Assembly: GCA_910589415.1 (NCBI GenBank)
Contig: OU342638.1
Coordinates: forward strand, 32,895,579-32,959,578
Source of the DNA: Malachius bipustulatus
Taxonomy: Eukaryota; Arthropoda; Insecta; Coleoptera; Melyridae
Direction of reading: 5' to 3'
Length of the DNA stretch: 64,000 bases
The notes below the pieces were generated by a model. The model was not told where the DNA came from. It did no database searches and saw nothing but the letters and a program-made list of their open reading frames with translations. The translations under genes and the position numbers were made by a program. Below are positions 23,770 through 36,529 of the stretch, in pieces (positions within the stretch are counted from its first letter, which is position 1; each line of letters opens with the position of its first letter).

Positions 23770-25995
23770 ACATTCACGTCAGAAAATCTCGGCCGTGAGG
23801 AGAAATGTCCATAGAATCAGGATGTCTATAAAAACTAATATCCTGGCTATGATTCTGACTCCAGAAGTAATACCGGAGTTTATTAGTTCTCGAAGCCATT
23901 CTAGAAAGTCACCCAGAGTGTATGTACTTATACAGGGTGAGTCAATAGTGAGAGATCGGAACATTGCTATTCAACCGTACAGGGTAAAACAAAATTTCAA
24001 ACGCCATCCCAAATCGTGTGTTATTCTGCATATTTCAAAAATATTTTCACTTATACAGGGTGGACCATATTTTTCCTACATGTATTAATTTTTTTTTTCA
24101 AATGGAACCCCCTATATTTTATGACATATTCCTATTCGACTGTGAAATAGCTTTATGTCAATACATATTGTTTGACATTTAGGTGCGGCGGTGACATTTA
24201 AAAAAATATTTTCAAAAAAATTCAACGCATGCATGTATTTACTGAAAAGAAGCCTCAGAACTTAGTTTTGGAGTTTTAAGGTTGAAATTTGGTATCCACA
24301 TGGAGAAAGGCCAGGTCTATCATCGCGATATAATAAGACTGAGATCTACTATACAGGTTAGTCACAAATAACTGTCAAATTTTGCTTACTTCAGAAGCTC
24401 ATAACTTCACTTTTTCAAATGACACACTCGGTATTTTTTTCCACAATTAGATCCACCTCTGATCTGGCTACATTTTTCATTTGGTATGTCCTTAACCTAA
24501 AATGCCCAGTTTTAGAGATATTGTACATTTTCCGTTGGTCTGACTGCAGAAGATGCAAATGTCATATAAAACAGGGGATATGAAGAAAAATGTGACATTT
24601 CTAGTGACATTTGTCATTTAGCAACTCAAAGCTCGAGCGAAATAAAATAAAAAATAAAATAAAAGATATGACAATAATTTTAAATTAAAATAATATCAAA
24701 TCAAATCAAAAAATTTATTCATTTGCCCAAAAGAATAAATTCATTTAGAGGAAAACAACAATAAAGTGAAATAAAATATGATTTAAAAAATAAACTGTAA
24801 CGAAGTTGTCAAATACACACTTGCACATAAATTCTTGCCACAAGGAGAGGATTTCTCTCACTTTTTCCCAAACAATAAGTCATATCTACTTGCTCTTGTA
24901 AACGTAAATCCATTTAGCAAAATTCTATTTAACTAACGAGAACTTGGAATTTAAACATGCAGTGACAGTGACACTAGTAAAACTAAAAATGTCACATTCT
25001 TCCGTATCACTTTAAAGCGAAATGTCACATTTTTCTTCATAGCACCCTGTTTTATATGACATTTGCATCTTTTTGACATATTTTAACATTTGATTTGATA
25101 TTATCTTAATTTAAAATTATTGTCATATCTTGTATTTTATTTTTTATTTTATTTCGCTCGAGCTTTGAGTTGCTATTTACGCTGCAATGATAAATGTCAC
25201 ATTTTTCTTCATAGCCCCGGTTTTATATGACATTTGCATCTTCTGCAGTCAGACCAACGGAAAATGTGTAATATCTCTCAAACTGTGCATTTTAGGTATA
25301 GGACATACCAAATGAAAAATGTGGTCAGATCAGAGGTGGATCTAATTGTGGAAAAAAATACCGAGTGTGCCATTTGAAAAAGTGAAGTTATGACCTTCTG
25401 AAGTAAGCAAAATTTGACAGTTATTTGTGACTAACCTGTATAGTAGATCTCAGTCTTATTATGTCGCGATGATAGACCTGGCCTTTCTCCATGTGGATAC
25501 CAAATTTCAACCTTAAAACTCCAAAACTAAGTTCTGAGGCTTCTTTTCAGTAAATACATGCATGCGTTGAATTTTTTTGAAAATATTTTTTTAAATGTCA
25601 ATGCCGCACCTAAATGTCAAACAATATGTATTGACATAAAGCTATTTCACAGTCGAATAGGAATATGTCATAAAATATAGGGGGTTCCATTTGAAAAAAA
25701 AAATTATTACATGTAGGAAAAATATGGTCCACCCTGTATAAGTGAAAATATTTTTGAAATATGCAGAATAACAAACGATTTGGGATGGCGTTTGAAATTT
25801 TGTTTTACCCTGTACGGTTGAATAGCAATGTTCCGATCTCTCACTATTGACTCACCCTGTATAAACCGGTGCTAGTTCAGTTCAGTATAGACTGCGAATA
25901 AGGAAGCGATAGCAAGTAATGAGCAGAGAGAATATGATTATTATGAAGCAGAAACAGGGTTGGTGCTAGAACTGAGCCTTAAGGTACACCAGCAT
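23770..25995 (+). repeat. dispersed repeat interrupted by the foldback element (filled site)
   Basis: The left part (about 23770-23930, with TTCTCGAAGCCATTCTAGAA and CACCCAG) and the right part (25862-25905, TAAACCGGTGCTAGTTCAGT and GACTGCGAATAA) are the two halves of the repeat seen uninterrupted at 11265-11520. The right half runs into an RT motif on the minus strand at about 25955-25996, which decodes to NAGVP-L-GS-like sequence with a broken codon. Confidence 0.7.
23933..25859. mobile_element. foldback/TIR DNA transposon with ~770-bp inverted arms, TA target duplication
   Basis: The ends are CAGGGTGAGTCAATAGTG and its exact reverse complement, flanked by TA on each side (23931-23932, 25860-25861). 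The left arm (23933 to about 24711) pairs nearly perfectly with the right arm (about 25087 to 25859), leaving a ~375-bp loop. Each arm contains further sub-terminal copies of the same kind of end (TATACAGGGTGGACC near 24053, TATACAGGTTAGTC near 24353), so it may be a nested composite. There is no transposase frame, so it is non-autonomous. The CAGGG ends and TA duplication fit the Tc1/mariner superfamily. Confidence 0.85.
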
Positions 25996-26039
25996 TAATC
26001 GAATGGTGACCAGAAGAGTAAGTGGGACTTCTATGTGTC

Positions 26040-28850
26040 TGTTATAAGTGTAGCCTGACTGATTGAAGTGTAAATACGGCGAGAATGCGAGCAAATAATG
26101 CGGCGTCGAATTTTGCGCGACTTTAATGTAAATAGGGTCGAACAAATATCCGATTCGATCATAACGGAGCAACAGTAAAAATGAAACTGACTGGGAGAGA
26201 ACGGCGGAAAGGAAATGAACCCGTGAACAGATTTGCTTTGTATCTCGTTCGATTGTCGTTATTTCAAAGTATAATTGCATAATCCGACGATAGGGTAAAC
26301 GGCGACCAAGTCCTTTGTTCGTTTCAGTTAATGAAAATAAAATAAATATGGAGACAATAATTTTATCAGTTGATGAACTTTTCAGTTTAAACGGCTCTTG
26401 CGTAATTTGACGCTCGTCACTATCCTTTGAAGTGATTTATTTTGCACTCTACAAATCTGAAAGAAATTATTGTTCTTATCAGCCCGATCAAAATGTTTAA
26501 ATGTTATCGGATTCGTAAACAAATAGAAAATAAAATCGGATTAATTGTTTTCCTTCCCTCTCAGTCAGTGCTCTCTTACCCTATTTTGTGCCATCCTTCA
26601 TTTTTTTCAAACCTTTCCCATGTTAGTCTGGAACGACGGAGTCGTTAGAGGTGAGAATAAATAATTATTCAACTTAGCAAACCTGGTTTTTGGGTAAGTA
26701 TCGCACAAGGCGGCAACACGGTAAGGTGGCTGCTGCAGGCTGGAAATGCTGCGATGGCTCAGTCAGTACTGCTGACCTGCTCTTGCTCTGCGATGGGACT
26801 TACAACTGTGGTAGTAGTACTAGTGATATTCCTAGACAGGTAATTGCTACGTCACTTGGATTTAATTATTTCCACTATTAGTTACAGAATTGGAACTATT
26901 ATCTCTTATAAAATCAACTCAAAAACAAGAGATCTGTATTTATTTCTTTTAATTCTCAAAACTAGCCGATCAGACTTGAAAACTAACTGATCCCTAAGAA
27001 CATTGGACCAAAATGGCTCCGCTTTTCCCTCGTCAGTGTCGGTAATAAAGGTACTCTACTTTTCCCAAATTCACTTCTCCTCTGTTCGACAGTAAAACAC
27101 TGTTCGACAGTCACTACTCAACTTGGATTCGCCCGTCGTCTTGTTTCAACTAGAGAGCAGGTTCAGAATAATAAAATGTTACATTGAAATGGGTTTTTGG
27201 TTCATGATGGTGACGTTAGAGGGCTTACTTTAAACAATGTGACTGAATCGCGATCTGGATTCAGTACAGGGTCTTGAGGTTCGATGTAACCTGCAGGATA
27301 ATGGTATTTTGTAATCCTAAAGGATTCACTTCTTCTATGGAGGGAGGGGGAAGAACACTCTTGTAGACTCATTACATCTCACGGAAGGTAAGTTTAGGGT
27401 ACCTGTAATACCGACAATAACACTCAGGTCAGTGTCGGTAATACAGGTACTGTCTCCAAAGAAACTTTGATTTTCCTTCAGTTCTGGTTTCTTTTATAGG
27501 TATAGTCAGGATCGTGTTGGTATTCAGTGCGAAGTTCCTGAGTTGTGGCTTCTTTCATAGCCGGTTTTAGAATTTTGACAGCTCAGTATGAGAGCAGGTT
27601 AGATTAAAAACTAAATAAATATCTGGAATAAAATTTATCAAAAAAGGGAAGTAGGGAAGCAAAGTTTTCACGTTGAAAGCTAATCTTGCTCCAGCTAGAC
27701 GTCGAGTACTGAGTCAATAAAATGAAATGGGTCCTCCTTTCTGTCATCCGCATTGCCAATCTAGAGTTACTAATGTTTGCACTGTAACCGAGTGAACCTG
27801 CATGTTATATCCCACCTTGAGTCCAAATCAATTTTCCGCCAGATCTGCTTCTTACACTCTCGTGATGCCCACTCAGCCCAGCTCCAGCTTGAACAACGGT
27901 TATTTTTAATTAGAGCGACGTTACAATGGAATCTTTTGTTGTTGAATTGAAAATGGAGCAAAGGAAACTTTTCACTCACTCATTACTTAATTAACTGTCT
28001 ACGACAGTACCGGAGTTGAAGATCAATATTTATTGTATGCTATAAAGTTATTTCTCGAAGCATAGGTATCAAGAGTTTATAAATACTTGATTGAAACCAG
28101 CTCTTCCGCCTCCCAAGAACAAGATGAAACTCTCTCCCTCTCTCCAGGGAGACGTGTTCAATAATACAAAGAAACAATTCTGTTTTAACGATCCAACTCT
28201 CTTAACTCAAAAAAAAAAACTGGAATATTTTATGGATATAATACTGAAACAAGTATATTAAATAAAACTTTCCCAGCCTAGCCCAATATTTACATTTATA
28301 CAAGCCCCCCGAGATAACAATACCGTTTCCTGGCAAAAAAAAAAAATAATTGAAGTGAACCTGGGAAAGATCCCTTCCGGTCTTGTTGTTAGTTGTCGTA
28401 GTTGTCGCTGTCACAGCGGAAAGTATTATGAGAGGAGAGAGGAGAGACTGTTTGCTCGACGCTCATCGAGTTATAATCCTGGACATGAGCGACTCTAGAG
28501 ACTAGAATGCTTCGGAGGGAGCGGATGAGATTTTCATCATCTGCTTGCATCCAAAGAAAAGAGGTTTTTTTCCTCGACCGTCACAACGGATTTCTCTAAG
28601 TACATTTATTTATAGTGAGTCTCTAAAGTTTATCTATCGTTTGTATCATTTTTTTTTTCTTTTTGGCATCAAATATCTTCAAGACAATAAATTTGTAATA
28701 TCTTAAAGCTCTAGCGAAAACCAACTGAAAGAGAGCTCCTATTTGTTAACTTGATCCGATTACGTTATACCCTCTCCATTAAGTAGTTCTTTCCACCCTC
28801 GCAACAGTCGGTCTCTCCGATGATGTCATCCACTACTGCCTCAGATGCTC
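26040..28850. other. intergenic, no gene recognised; one short repeated word
   Basis: No exon with protein similarity was seen. A GTCAGTGTCGGTAATA block is present twice (about 27035 and 27428). Several open frames of 60-104 codons occur, but they lack domains or splice context. Confidence 0.45.
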
Positions 28851-28989
28851 AGTCAAATAAGACAGATGATGATGTCTACCGCGTTCCTAGCAAATCTAGA
28901 ACAACCATGGCAAAACAGGCCGGAATCAATTATGATTTCAGTTTTACCAGCCCCCAAACAAGTATACAAGCATAAAAAAAGAGAGTTTT

Positions 28990-31900
28990 GAGTAATAAAA
29001 TCAAAATTTCTGTGTTTTTTTTCTAACCGGACATTTTCTGGCGCTTCTTCTGGTGTTTTTTTTTTGGAGAAGTGTGAAGAGAAATGGGTGAAAATTTGAG
29101 TAGGAGGCGAAATCAATTTTTTTCTCGGGTTTTTCAGATGGAAGAAGATATGGGAGAGGAAGGGGTGGAAACATCTCGCATTTTCCAAGTTTTTACGGTG
29201 GAGAAAGGTGGAGAAAGTGATGAGTGGACGGTGAGATAAAAAGGTGAAATTAAATGGAGAAGGCTGAGTAGATTTTTTTACGTTTCTTTTCCCCAGTTGA
29301 AGTAGGTGAGGAGAAAAATTAGTAAAATTTATAGGAGGGGGCAGTGTTAAGTTTGGAACTAAAGTCGATATTTTCGTGTATTTTCTGCTCGAGGAAAGTC
29401 TAAAGAGAAAAATGAAGATTTATGAAGGAGGTAATGAATTTTTACGCTATTTTTTCTAGTGGAGGGGGCAAAGAGAATTTATAGAGAGGAAGGGGTGGAA
29501 AATAGTTAACTTTTCCTTCACTTTTACAAGCTTTACGGTGGAGAACGGCGTGGAGAGTAATTCCAAAATATGGAAATTAATGGAGAAGGCTGAGATTTTT
29601 TTATAATTTTTTTCCAGAGTAAATTATGAAAATCAGTCGATTTTTTCACGTTTTTTTTCCAGTTAAAAAACGGGTGAAATTTTGAGGAGGGGCAGTGTTT
29701 AGTTTGAAAGTAAGTCGATTATTTCGAGTAATGTCCGCTCAAGAGAAACCTGAAGACATGGAGGTGATAGAAAATTCTTTACGCAATTTTTCTAGTGGGG
29801 GGGGGGTTGTGAAGTACATTTATAGAGAGGAAGGGGTGGAAAATAGTTAACTTTTCCTTCACTTTTACAAGCTTTACGGTGGAGAACGGCGTGGAGAGTA
29901 ATTCCAAAATATGGAAATTAATGGAGAAGGCTGAGATTTTTTTATAATTTTTTTCCAGAGTAAATTATGGAAATCAGTCGATTTTTTCACGTTTTTTTTT
30001 TCATTTGAAAAACGGGTGAAATTTTGAGGAGGGGCAGTGATTAGTTTGAAAGTAAATCGATTGTTTCGAGGAATTTCCGCTCAAGGGAAACCTGAAGACA
30101 TGGAGGAGGTAGAAAATTCTTTACGCAATTTTTCTAGTGGGGGGGTTGTGAAGAGCATTAATTTATAGAGAGGAAGGGGTGGAAAATAGTTAACTTTCCT
30201 TCACTTTTACAAGCTTTACGGTGGGGAACGGCGTGGAGAGTAATTCCAAAATATGGAAATTAATGGAGAAGGCGGAGATTTTTTTATAATTCTTTTCCAG
30301 AGTAAATTATGGAAATCAGTCGATTTTTTCACGTTTTTTTTCCAGTTGAAAAACGAATGAAATTTTGAGGAGGGGCAGTGTTTAGTTTGAAAGTAAGTCG
30401 ATTGTTTCGAGTAATGTCCGCTCAAGAGAAACCTGAAGACATGGAGGTGATAAAAAATTCTTTACGCAATTTTTCTCGTGGGGCGGGGGGTTGTGAAGAG
30501 CATTTATAGAGAGGAAGGGGTGGAAAATAGTTAACTTTTCCTTCACTTTTACAAGCTTTACGGTGGAGAACGGCGTGGAGAGTAATTTCAAAATATGGAA
30601 ATTAATGGAGAAGGCTGAGATTTTTTTATAATTTTTTTCCAGAGTAAATTATGGAAATCAGTCGATTTTTTCACGTTTTTTTTTTCATTTGAAAAACGGG
30701 TGAAATTTTGAGGAGGGGCAGTGATTAGTTTGAAAGTAAATCGATTGTTTCGAGGAATTTCCGCTCAAGGGAAACCTGAAGACATGGAGGTGATAGAAAA
30801 TTCTTTACGCAATTTTTCTAGTGGGGGGGGGGGGGTTGTGAAGAGTATTTATAGAGAGGAAGGGGTGGAAAATAGTTAACTTTTCCTTCACTTTTACAAG
30901 CTTTACGGTGGAGAACGGCGTGGAGAGTAATTCCAAAATATGGAAATTAATGGAGAAGGCTGAAATTTTTTTATAATTTTTTTCCAGAGTAAATTATGGA
31001 AATCAGTCGATTTTTTCACGTTTTTTTTCAGTTGAAAAACGGGTGAAATTTTGAGGAGGGGCAGTGTTTAGTTTGAAAGTAAGTCGATTATTTCGAGTAA
31101 TGTCCGCTCAAGAGAAACCTGAAGACATGGAGGTGATAGAAAATTCTTTACGCAATTTTTCTAGTGGGGGGGGGGGGGTGTGATGAGCATTTATAGAGAG
31201 GAAGGGGTGGAAAATAGTTAACTTTTCCTTCACTTTTACAAGCTTTACGGTGGAGAACGGCGTGGAGAATAATTCCAAAATATGGAAATTAATGGAGAAG
31301 GCTGAGATTTTTTTATAATTTTTTTCCAGAGTAAATTATGGAAATCAGTCGATTTTTTCACGTTTTTTTTCCAGTTGAAAAACGAATGAAATTTTGAGGA
31401 GGGGCAGTGTTTAGTTTGAAAGTAAGTCGATTGTTTCGCGTAATGTCCGCTCAAGAGAAACCTGAAGACATGGAGGTGATAGAAAATTCTTTACGCAATT
31501 TTTCTAGTGGGGAGGGGGTTTAAAGTGAATATATAGAAAGGAAAGGGTGGAAAATGCTTAACTTTTCCTTTACTTTTACAAGTTTTTACGGTGGAGATAG
31601 GTGTGGAGAGTAATGAGAGTGTATCTTAAGATCAAAATTGAAAATTAATGGAAAGACTGAGATTTCTTATAATTTTTTTTACAGAGTAAATTGTGGAAAT
31701 TAGTCGATTTTTTGACTTTTTCCCATTTGAAAAACGAAATAAATTTTGAGGAGGGACAATTTTCGCTCAAAGGAAATCTGAAGACAACAGTACAGATTTA
31801 TGGAGGAGGTAGAATTTTCACGCAATTTTTCACGAGAATTTATAGAGAAGAAGGGATGGAAACTTTTTCCCGAATTTTCCAAATTTTTGATGGAGAACGG

Positions 31901-34080
31901 TGTGGAAAGTAATGAGTGTGTGTTGAGATAAAAAGGTAAGAATTAATGGAAAAGGCTGAAATTTTTTAATAATTTTTTTTTGCGTTTTTTATCCAGTCGA
32001 AAAATAACATAAACTTTCAGGAGGGGGCAGTGTTTAATTTAAAAACACGTTTAACGTTGCGTGTAATTTCCACTCAAGCAAAGTCTAAAGAGAACAGTGA
32101 AGATTTATGGAGGAATTGGGGAATTGTTACGCAATTTTTTTCTAGCGGAGGGGGCAACAATTTAACTGATTTTCCCCGATGAAAGGGGGTGTGAAAAAAA
32201 AGGGGGTGAAAATTTGTGGAGTTTTCGTAATAATTTTTTCCAGTAGAGGAAGATGTGGAGAAAAATTGATGAAAATTTTTATAGGAGATGGGGTTTTCCC
32301 GATGAAGGTATGCATGGAGAGAAAAAGATGAGAATTAGTCGATTATTCTATCGTGAAGCAGGCGGAAGCGATCTTATTCCGGTATTTTTCAGATGGATGG
32401 AGGCTTGAAGAAAAAACGGTGAGAACTGGAGCAGGAGGAGTAGATCTTTTTTTTATAATTAGTCATTTTTTGTTCTAATTTTTCGTTTTTTTTAGTAGAC
32501 TGACTTGTGGAGAACAATTATTAGGAAACATTTGTGGAGGCGAAATAGATTTTTATTCATCACTAATTGATGATGGAACGTTGGAGAAAAATGGGAGAAA
32601 AAATTGCCGAGTTTTTTACGTTTTTTCCTAGTTGGAGTAGGTGCTGAGGAGAAAAATTATTGAAATTTTAAGGAGGGGGCAGTGTTAAGCTTTAAAATAA
32701 GTCGATCGCTTCGTCGTATTTTCTGCTCTAGGGAAGTCTAAAGAGAAAAATGAAGATTAATGGAGGAGATAGGGGATTTTAACGTGATTTTTTTCTACTG
32801 AAGGGGGTGTAGAGAGAATTTGGGTGAACATTTATTAAAAAGAGAAAATGAAAAGGCGTATGGAGGAGAAGTTTTTTTTCTCTTTTTGCTATGGAAGGGG
32901 GTGTAGAAAGAAATGGGTGAAAATTTATGGAGGAGACTAAGCCGGTTTGTTCTCGTAATTTTTTCCAGGGGAGGGAGACTTGGAGAAAAATTAGTGAACA
33001 TTTTTAGAGGAGATGGGAAATGGGCGGTCATTGGAGTAAGTAGAGTATAAATTTTTATAAAATTTGTAAAGGAGACTGCCTTTTCCGATGTAAGGAGCTC
33101 TGGAGAAAAAAATATTAACATTAGTCGTCTTTCTTTTCGATTCTTCGTTTTTTTCCAAGTATGATGACGTGTGAAGAGAAATGATTACACATTTATGGAG
33201 GCAAAATAGATTTTAATCCATCAATTATTGATGAAGGAACGTTGGAGAAAAATGGGAGAAATTTTTTCCCCAATTGGAGTAGGTGCGGTTAAAAATGAGT
33301 GAAATTTTAAAGAGGGGACAGTGTTAATTTGAAACTAAATCGATTGTTTCGTGTATTTTCTGCTCGAGGGAAGTTTGAAGAGAAAAATGAAGATTTATGG
33401 AGGATGTAGGGAATTTTTAAGTGATTTTTTCTAGTGGAGGGAGTGTAAAGAGAATTTGACTGAACATTTTTGAAGAAGATGAAAAGACGTATGGAGAGAA
33501 AAGGTTTTAAACTATTGATTTTTTCCGGTGATAGGAGGTGTGAAATGAAAAATATGAAAATTTGTGGAGCCGAAGGCGACTTAGAAGAAATTAATGGAGA
33601 GGAAAGGGTGAGTCTTAGTACATTTTCATGCAGGAGGTGGAAGCGACTTTACCTTGATATTTGTTTGATGAAAGGAGGTTTGGGGTGAAAAGTGTGACCA
33701 TTACTTTCGCGACATTTTCCAGTGGAGGGATAAATGAATAAAAATTATTAAAAATTGGCAAAGGAGACAAAGTTTCCCTGGTGGAAGGAGCTATGGAGAG
33801 ATTTTTGCACGCAAATTATTCCTTTGGCTGGAGGTGTGAAGAAAAATTATTCAAAATTTGCAATGGAGAAACTTGTATAGATAAAATAGGGTGAAAATTA
33901 CCCCATTTTTTCATGTTATTTTCCCGGTGGAAGAGGATGTGGACAAAAAGGATGAAAATATACAAACAGAAGGTGCGATTTTTACTAATATAAGGAGATG
34001 TGGAGAGAAATGGGTGAACTTTTTTGAATTATGATTTTTTTTCTGGTGGCAAAAAGGGCTGAAAACTTGAAGGGAGAAAC
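28990..34080. repeat. ~342-bp satellite array with homogenised core and decayed edges
   Basis: The phrase GAGAGGAAGGGGTGGAAAAT recurs near 29487, 29828, 30171, 30512, 30857 and 31199, with steps of 341-345 bp; a diverged copy follows at 31540. The core (about 29460-31560) has near-identical units containing ACTTTTACAAGCTTTACGGT, GAGTAAATTATGGAAATCAG, GAGGAGGGGCAGTG, CAAGAGAAACCTGAAGACAT and a guanine run of 7-13 bases after TTTTTCTAGTG. To the left (from about 28990) and right (to about 34080), units are diverged and rearranged. All open frames inside are repeat artefacts. Confidence 0.92.
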
Positions 34081-36320
34081 AGGGGAGAGGAACAGAAAAA
34101 ACTGTCTCAGACATTTTCTCACCGATCTTGATTATTTCTGAATTTGGGCGAAGATTTCTGAGCAAGAGATTCCGGAGGGGGGACGGGGCTAACCATTGAT
34201 GAGGAAGGGGGCTGTTCTGACTTGACTTCTGTCAAAACGTCAAACTTTTCACAAAAGACCCCGAAACAAAGAAAAACCTCCCTCGCATTTCTATATAAAC
34301 TTCGAAGTATACTAAAACAATACACGTCTCTCCTTCAAAGTGCTTGCTCTGGGGCAACTCTTTACAAAGTTGCCACTGTCCAGAGTTCATTTCACTCTTT
34401 AAAACCTCGCTCGGAATTCTAATTAGTTGCTTATTTTATATTTGCTCCGCGATTTAGAGAATTAAGAGGAGTTTTACAATTTTTATTGTCTGTTGTTCTC
34501 GTGCATGTTTTACCAACTTCCCGGCTTCCGTTGACGAGAACTTTGAAAGTTTATGCAATTAGACATGTCCCAGTTAAGCGTATTAAAAAGTTACCGCTCA
34601 AGTTCCAGCGCGGAAGCTGCTTCTATCTGTCAAGAAACTTTTATTTGAAATGACCATGCAGTTATTAAATTTCTAACGAACTCATATCCTATGAAATCAG
34701 AGTTGAGGCGAGCTCTTTTTTGATTGTCGATTTTTTCTTTTGCCGGTTCAAGACGCCGCTACTCCAACAAAGTTAGGTCTCATTCTTTACGCGGAGTATC
34801 CACCTTCTCATCATGAAAACCACAAATTTAATTTAACTGACTTCCGCTGGTGGTGCTTAAGTTGACATAATAACGGCACAAACTTTGTCAGACGTTACTT
34901 AGGAATATTGGATCGGACTTGGGGGAAATAATTTATTTAATGTGCTTTAGACTTATTCAGACTCTGGACGTAGATTTCTATAGACGAGAACTGCAGCATC
35001 ATTGCAGGCAGAGGTCGTTTTCTTAGCCGCATAGCGCACTGTCAGGGCTTCGGAAGAGGGCTCAGCTGACAGTTTAAAGCTTCCCATGTCCACGCGAAAT
35101 TCCGGAAAGACTCCACCGGGAGTGAAGGAATTTCACAATTACCGGAGGCACCTGTCAGCGCGTTAGAGTAAATCCAGTGGTCTACCACCGTTCTAAAGCA
35201 ACCGAAGAATGTTTCGCTGGGAGATGGAACACTTCGGAAATACTTATATTATTTCACAGTCAATTTAAGTCTTAAATTTCATGTTATTTCAGTCAAAAAA
35301 CGCTCAATTATCTTTACTAAATTTATGGTTGTCCAGTTATTACTATTTTCTCAATATTTAAGCATAAATTTCTATACATTTCGTTCGATTTTTATTTCAC
35401 CTTGTCTCTAAGCTATGAAAATGAGAATATTTTCAATAGTAGCAATCCCACTTCAGATATTAAGACGACTAAGGAGATTAGTGCAGGCTCCCAATAAGAC
35501 ACGGAAACAATTTGGAATTTGGGGTATTTTAACAGAAGCTCGAGGCCAACATGTACGGAAGAGGAGTACAGAAATCTGAAAGAGTGGTTCGGATGCACTT
35601 CTGACCAACTTTTTTCAAGCGGCGGCGTTCAAAATCAAAATAGCGATGATTATTGCCAACCTTCGACGAGATATCGTGAAGGGGTGGTCAGTGCTCTACG
35701 AACTGGGGTTGAAAAAGGTGAGGTACTGTAGTGGGGGGGGGTTCATGATCTAAGACCAAGGCGCTAAACTACCCAGAACGAACAGACGAATTAATGAGGA
35801 AGAAGCTACCTGTCATGAGGAGAGAGGGGGTTTTACCCGAGAGGAGGAGCTGTATAAGGAGAGGAAACCGAGCAAAGGAGAGCTATTCGAAAGAGAAACG
35901 CAGCAGTCTTCTGGGGTCAGGAATTTCAGATCGTCCGAAACAGTTTCAATACAAGAGGCCCCCACTCAGACTAAAGGGGAATACTCGATTGGGGAATCTT
36001 ACAAATTCCTGCAGCAGGAGGTAAGAATCTCTCTCCTATGTAAGGTGAGGAATGTACCATAGATATGAGCTAGAGGAATAGGGGGCAGGGTAAAACTCTG
36101 AAAGCTTTAGGGCCACGACGAAATCATCCCAGCGACGGTGAGAGTGACACTAGCCCAGGTAAGTACGGGTCTTCAACACACTGCTAAGCGAGGAAAAACT
36201 TCCAAGCGAGTGTAAGAATGCTTGTGTGGCTTTCCAACCACCGAAAACTTTTCCCTACTGACTTTAAAAAAAGAAATATCACCACAAAGTCAAGAAAAGT
36301 CGTGTAAAGAAAAAGAGACA
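34080..36320. other. intergenic, no gene recognised
   Basis: No exon could be supported. Two overlapping open frames near 35413-35731 (one reading EEEYRNLKEWFGCTSDQLFS) and one at 35794-36024 have no recognisable domain and no good splice context. Because an RT remnant follows at 36325, they may be decayed retroelement sequence. Confidence 0.35.
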
Positions 36321-36324
36321 TACC

Positions 36325-36400
36325 TGTGGAGTGCCACAGGGCTCGGTTCCTGGACCGACTCAGTGAAATGTTTTATACAACGACTAGCAATCCTGGTCAC
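36325..36400 (+). mobile_element. decayed non-LTR reverse-transcriptase fragment
   Basis: The sequence decodes to CGVPQGSVPGPTQ, a stop, NVLYND, a second stop and QSWSHEK. This matches the RT motif followed by the NVLY-D segment typical of R1/I/Jockey-type elements. The stop codons show it is dead. No adjoining RT motifs were found. Confidence 0.65.
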
Positions 36401-36529
36401 ATGAAAAACGGGATAAGAATAAAGAGTAAACCTGAATACCAAAATGACCAGTGAAATCAGGGACAGATCAAACGAGACAAATATGACCTTCAATTATGAT
36501 AAAAGCAGCCTGGCAGGAACCCCTTTCTG

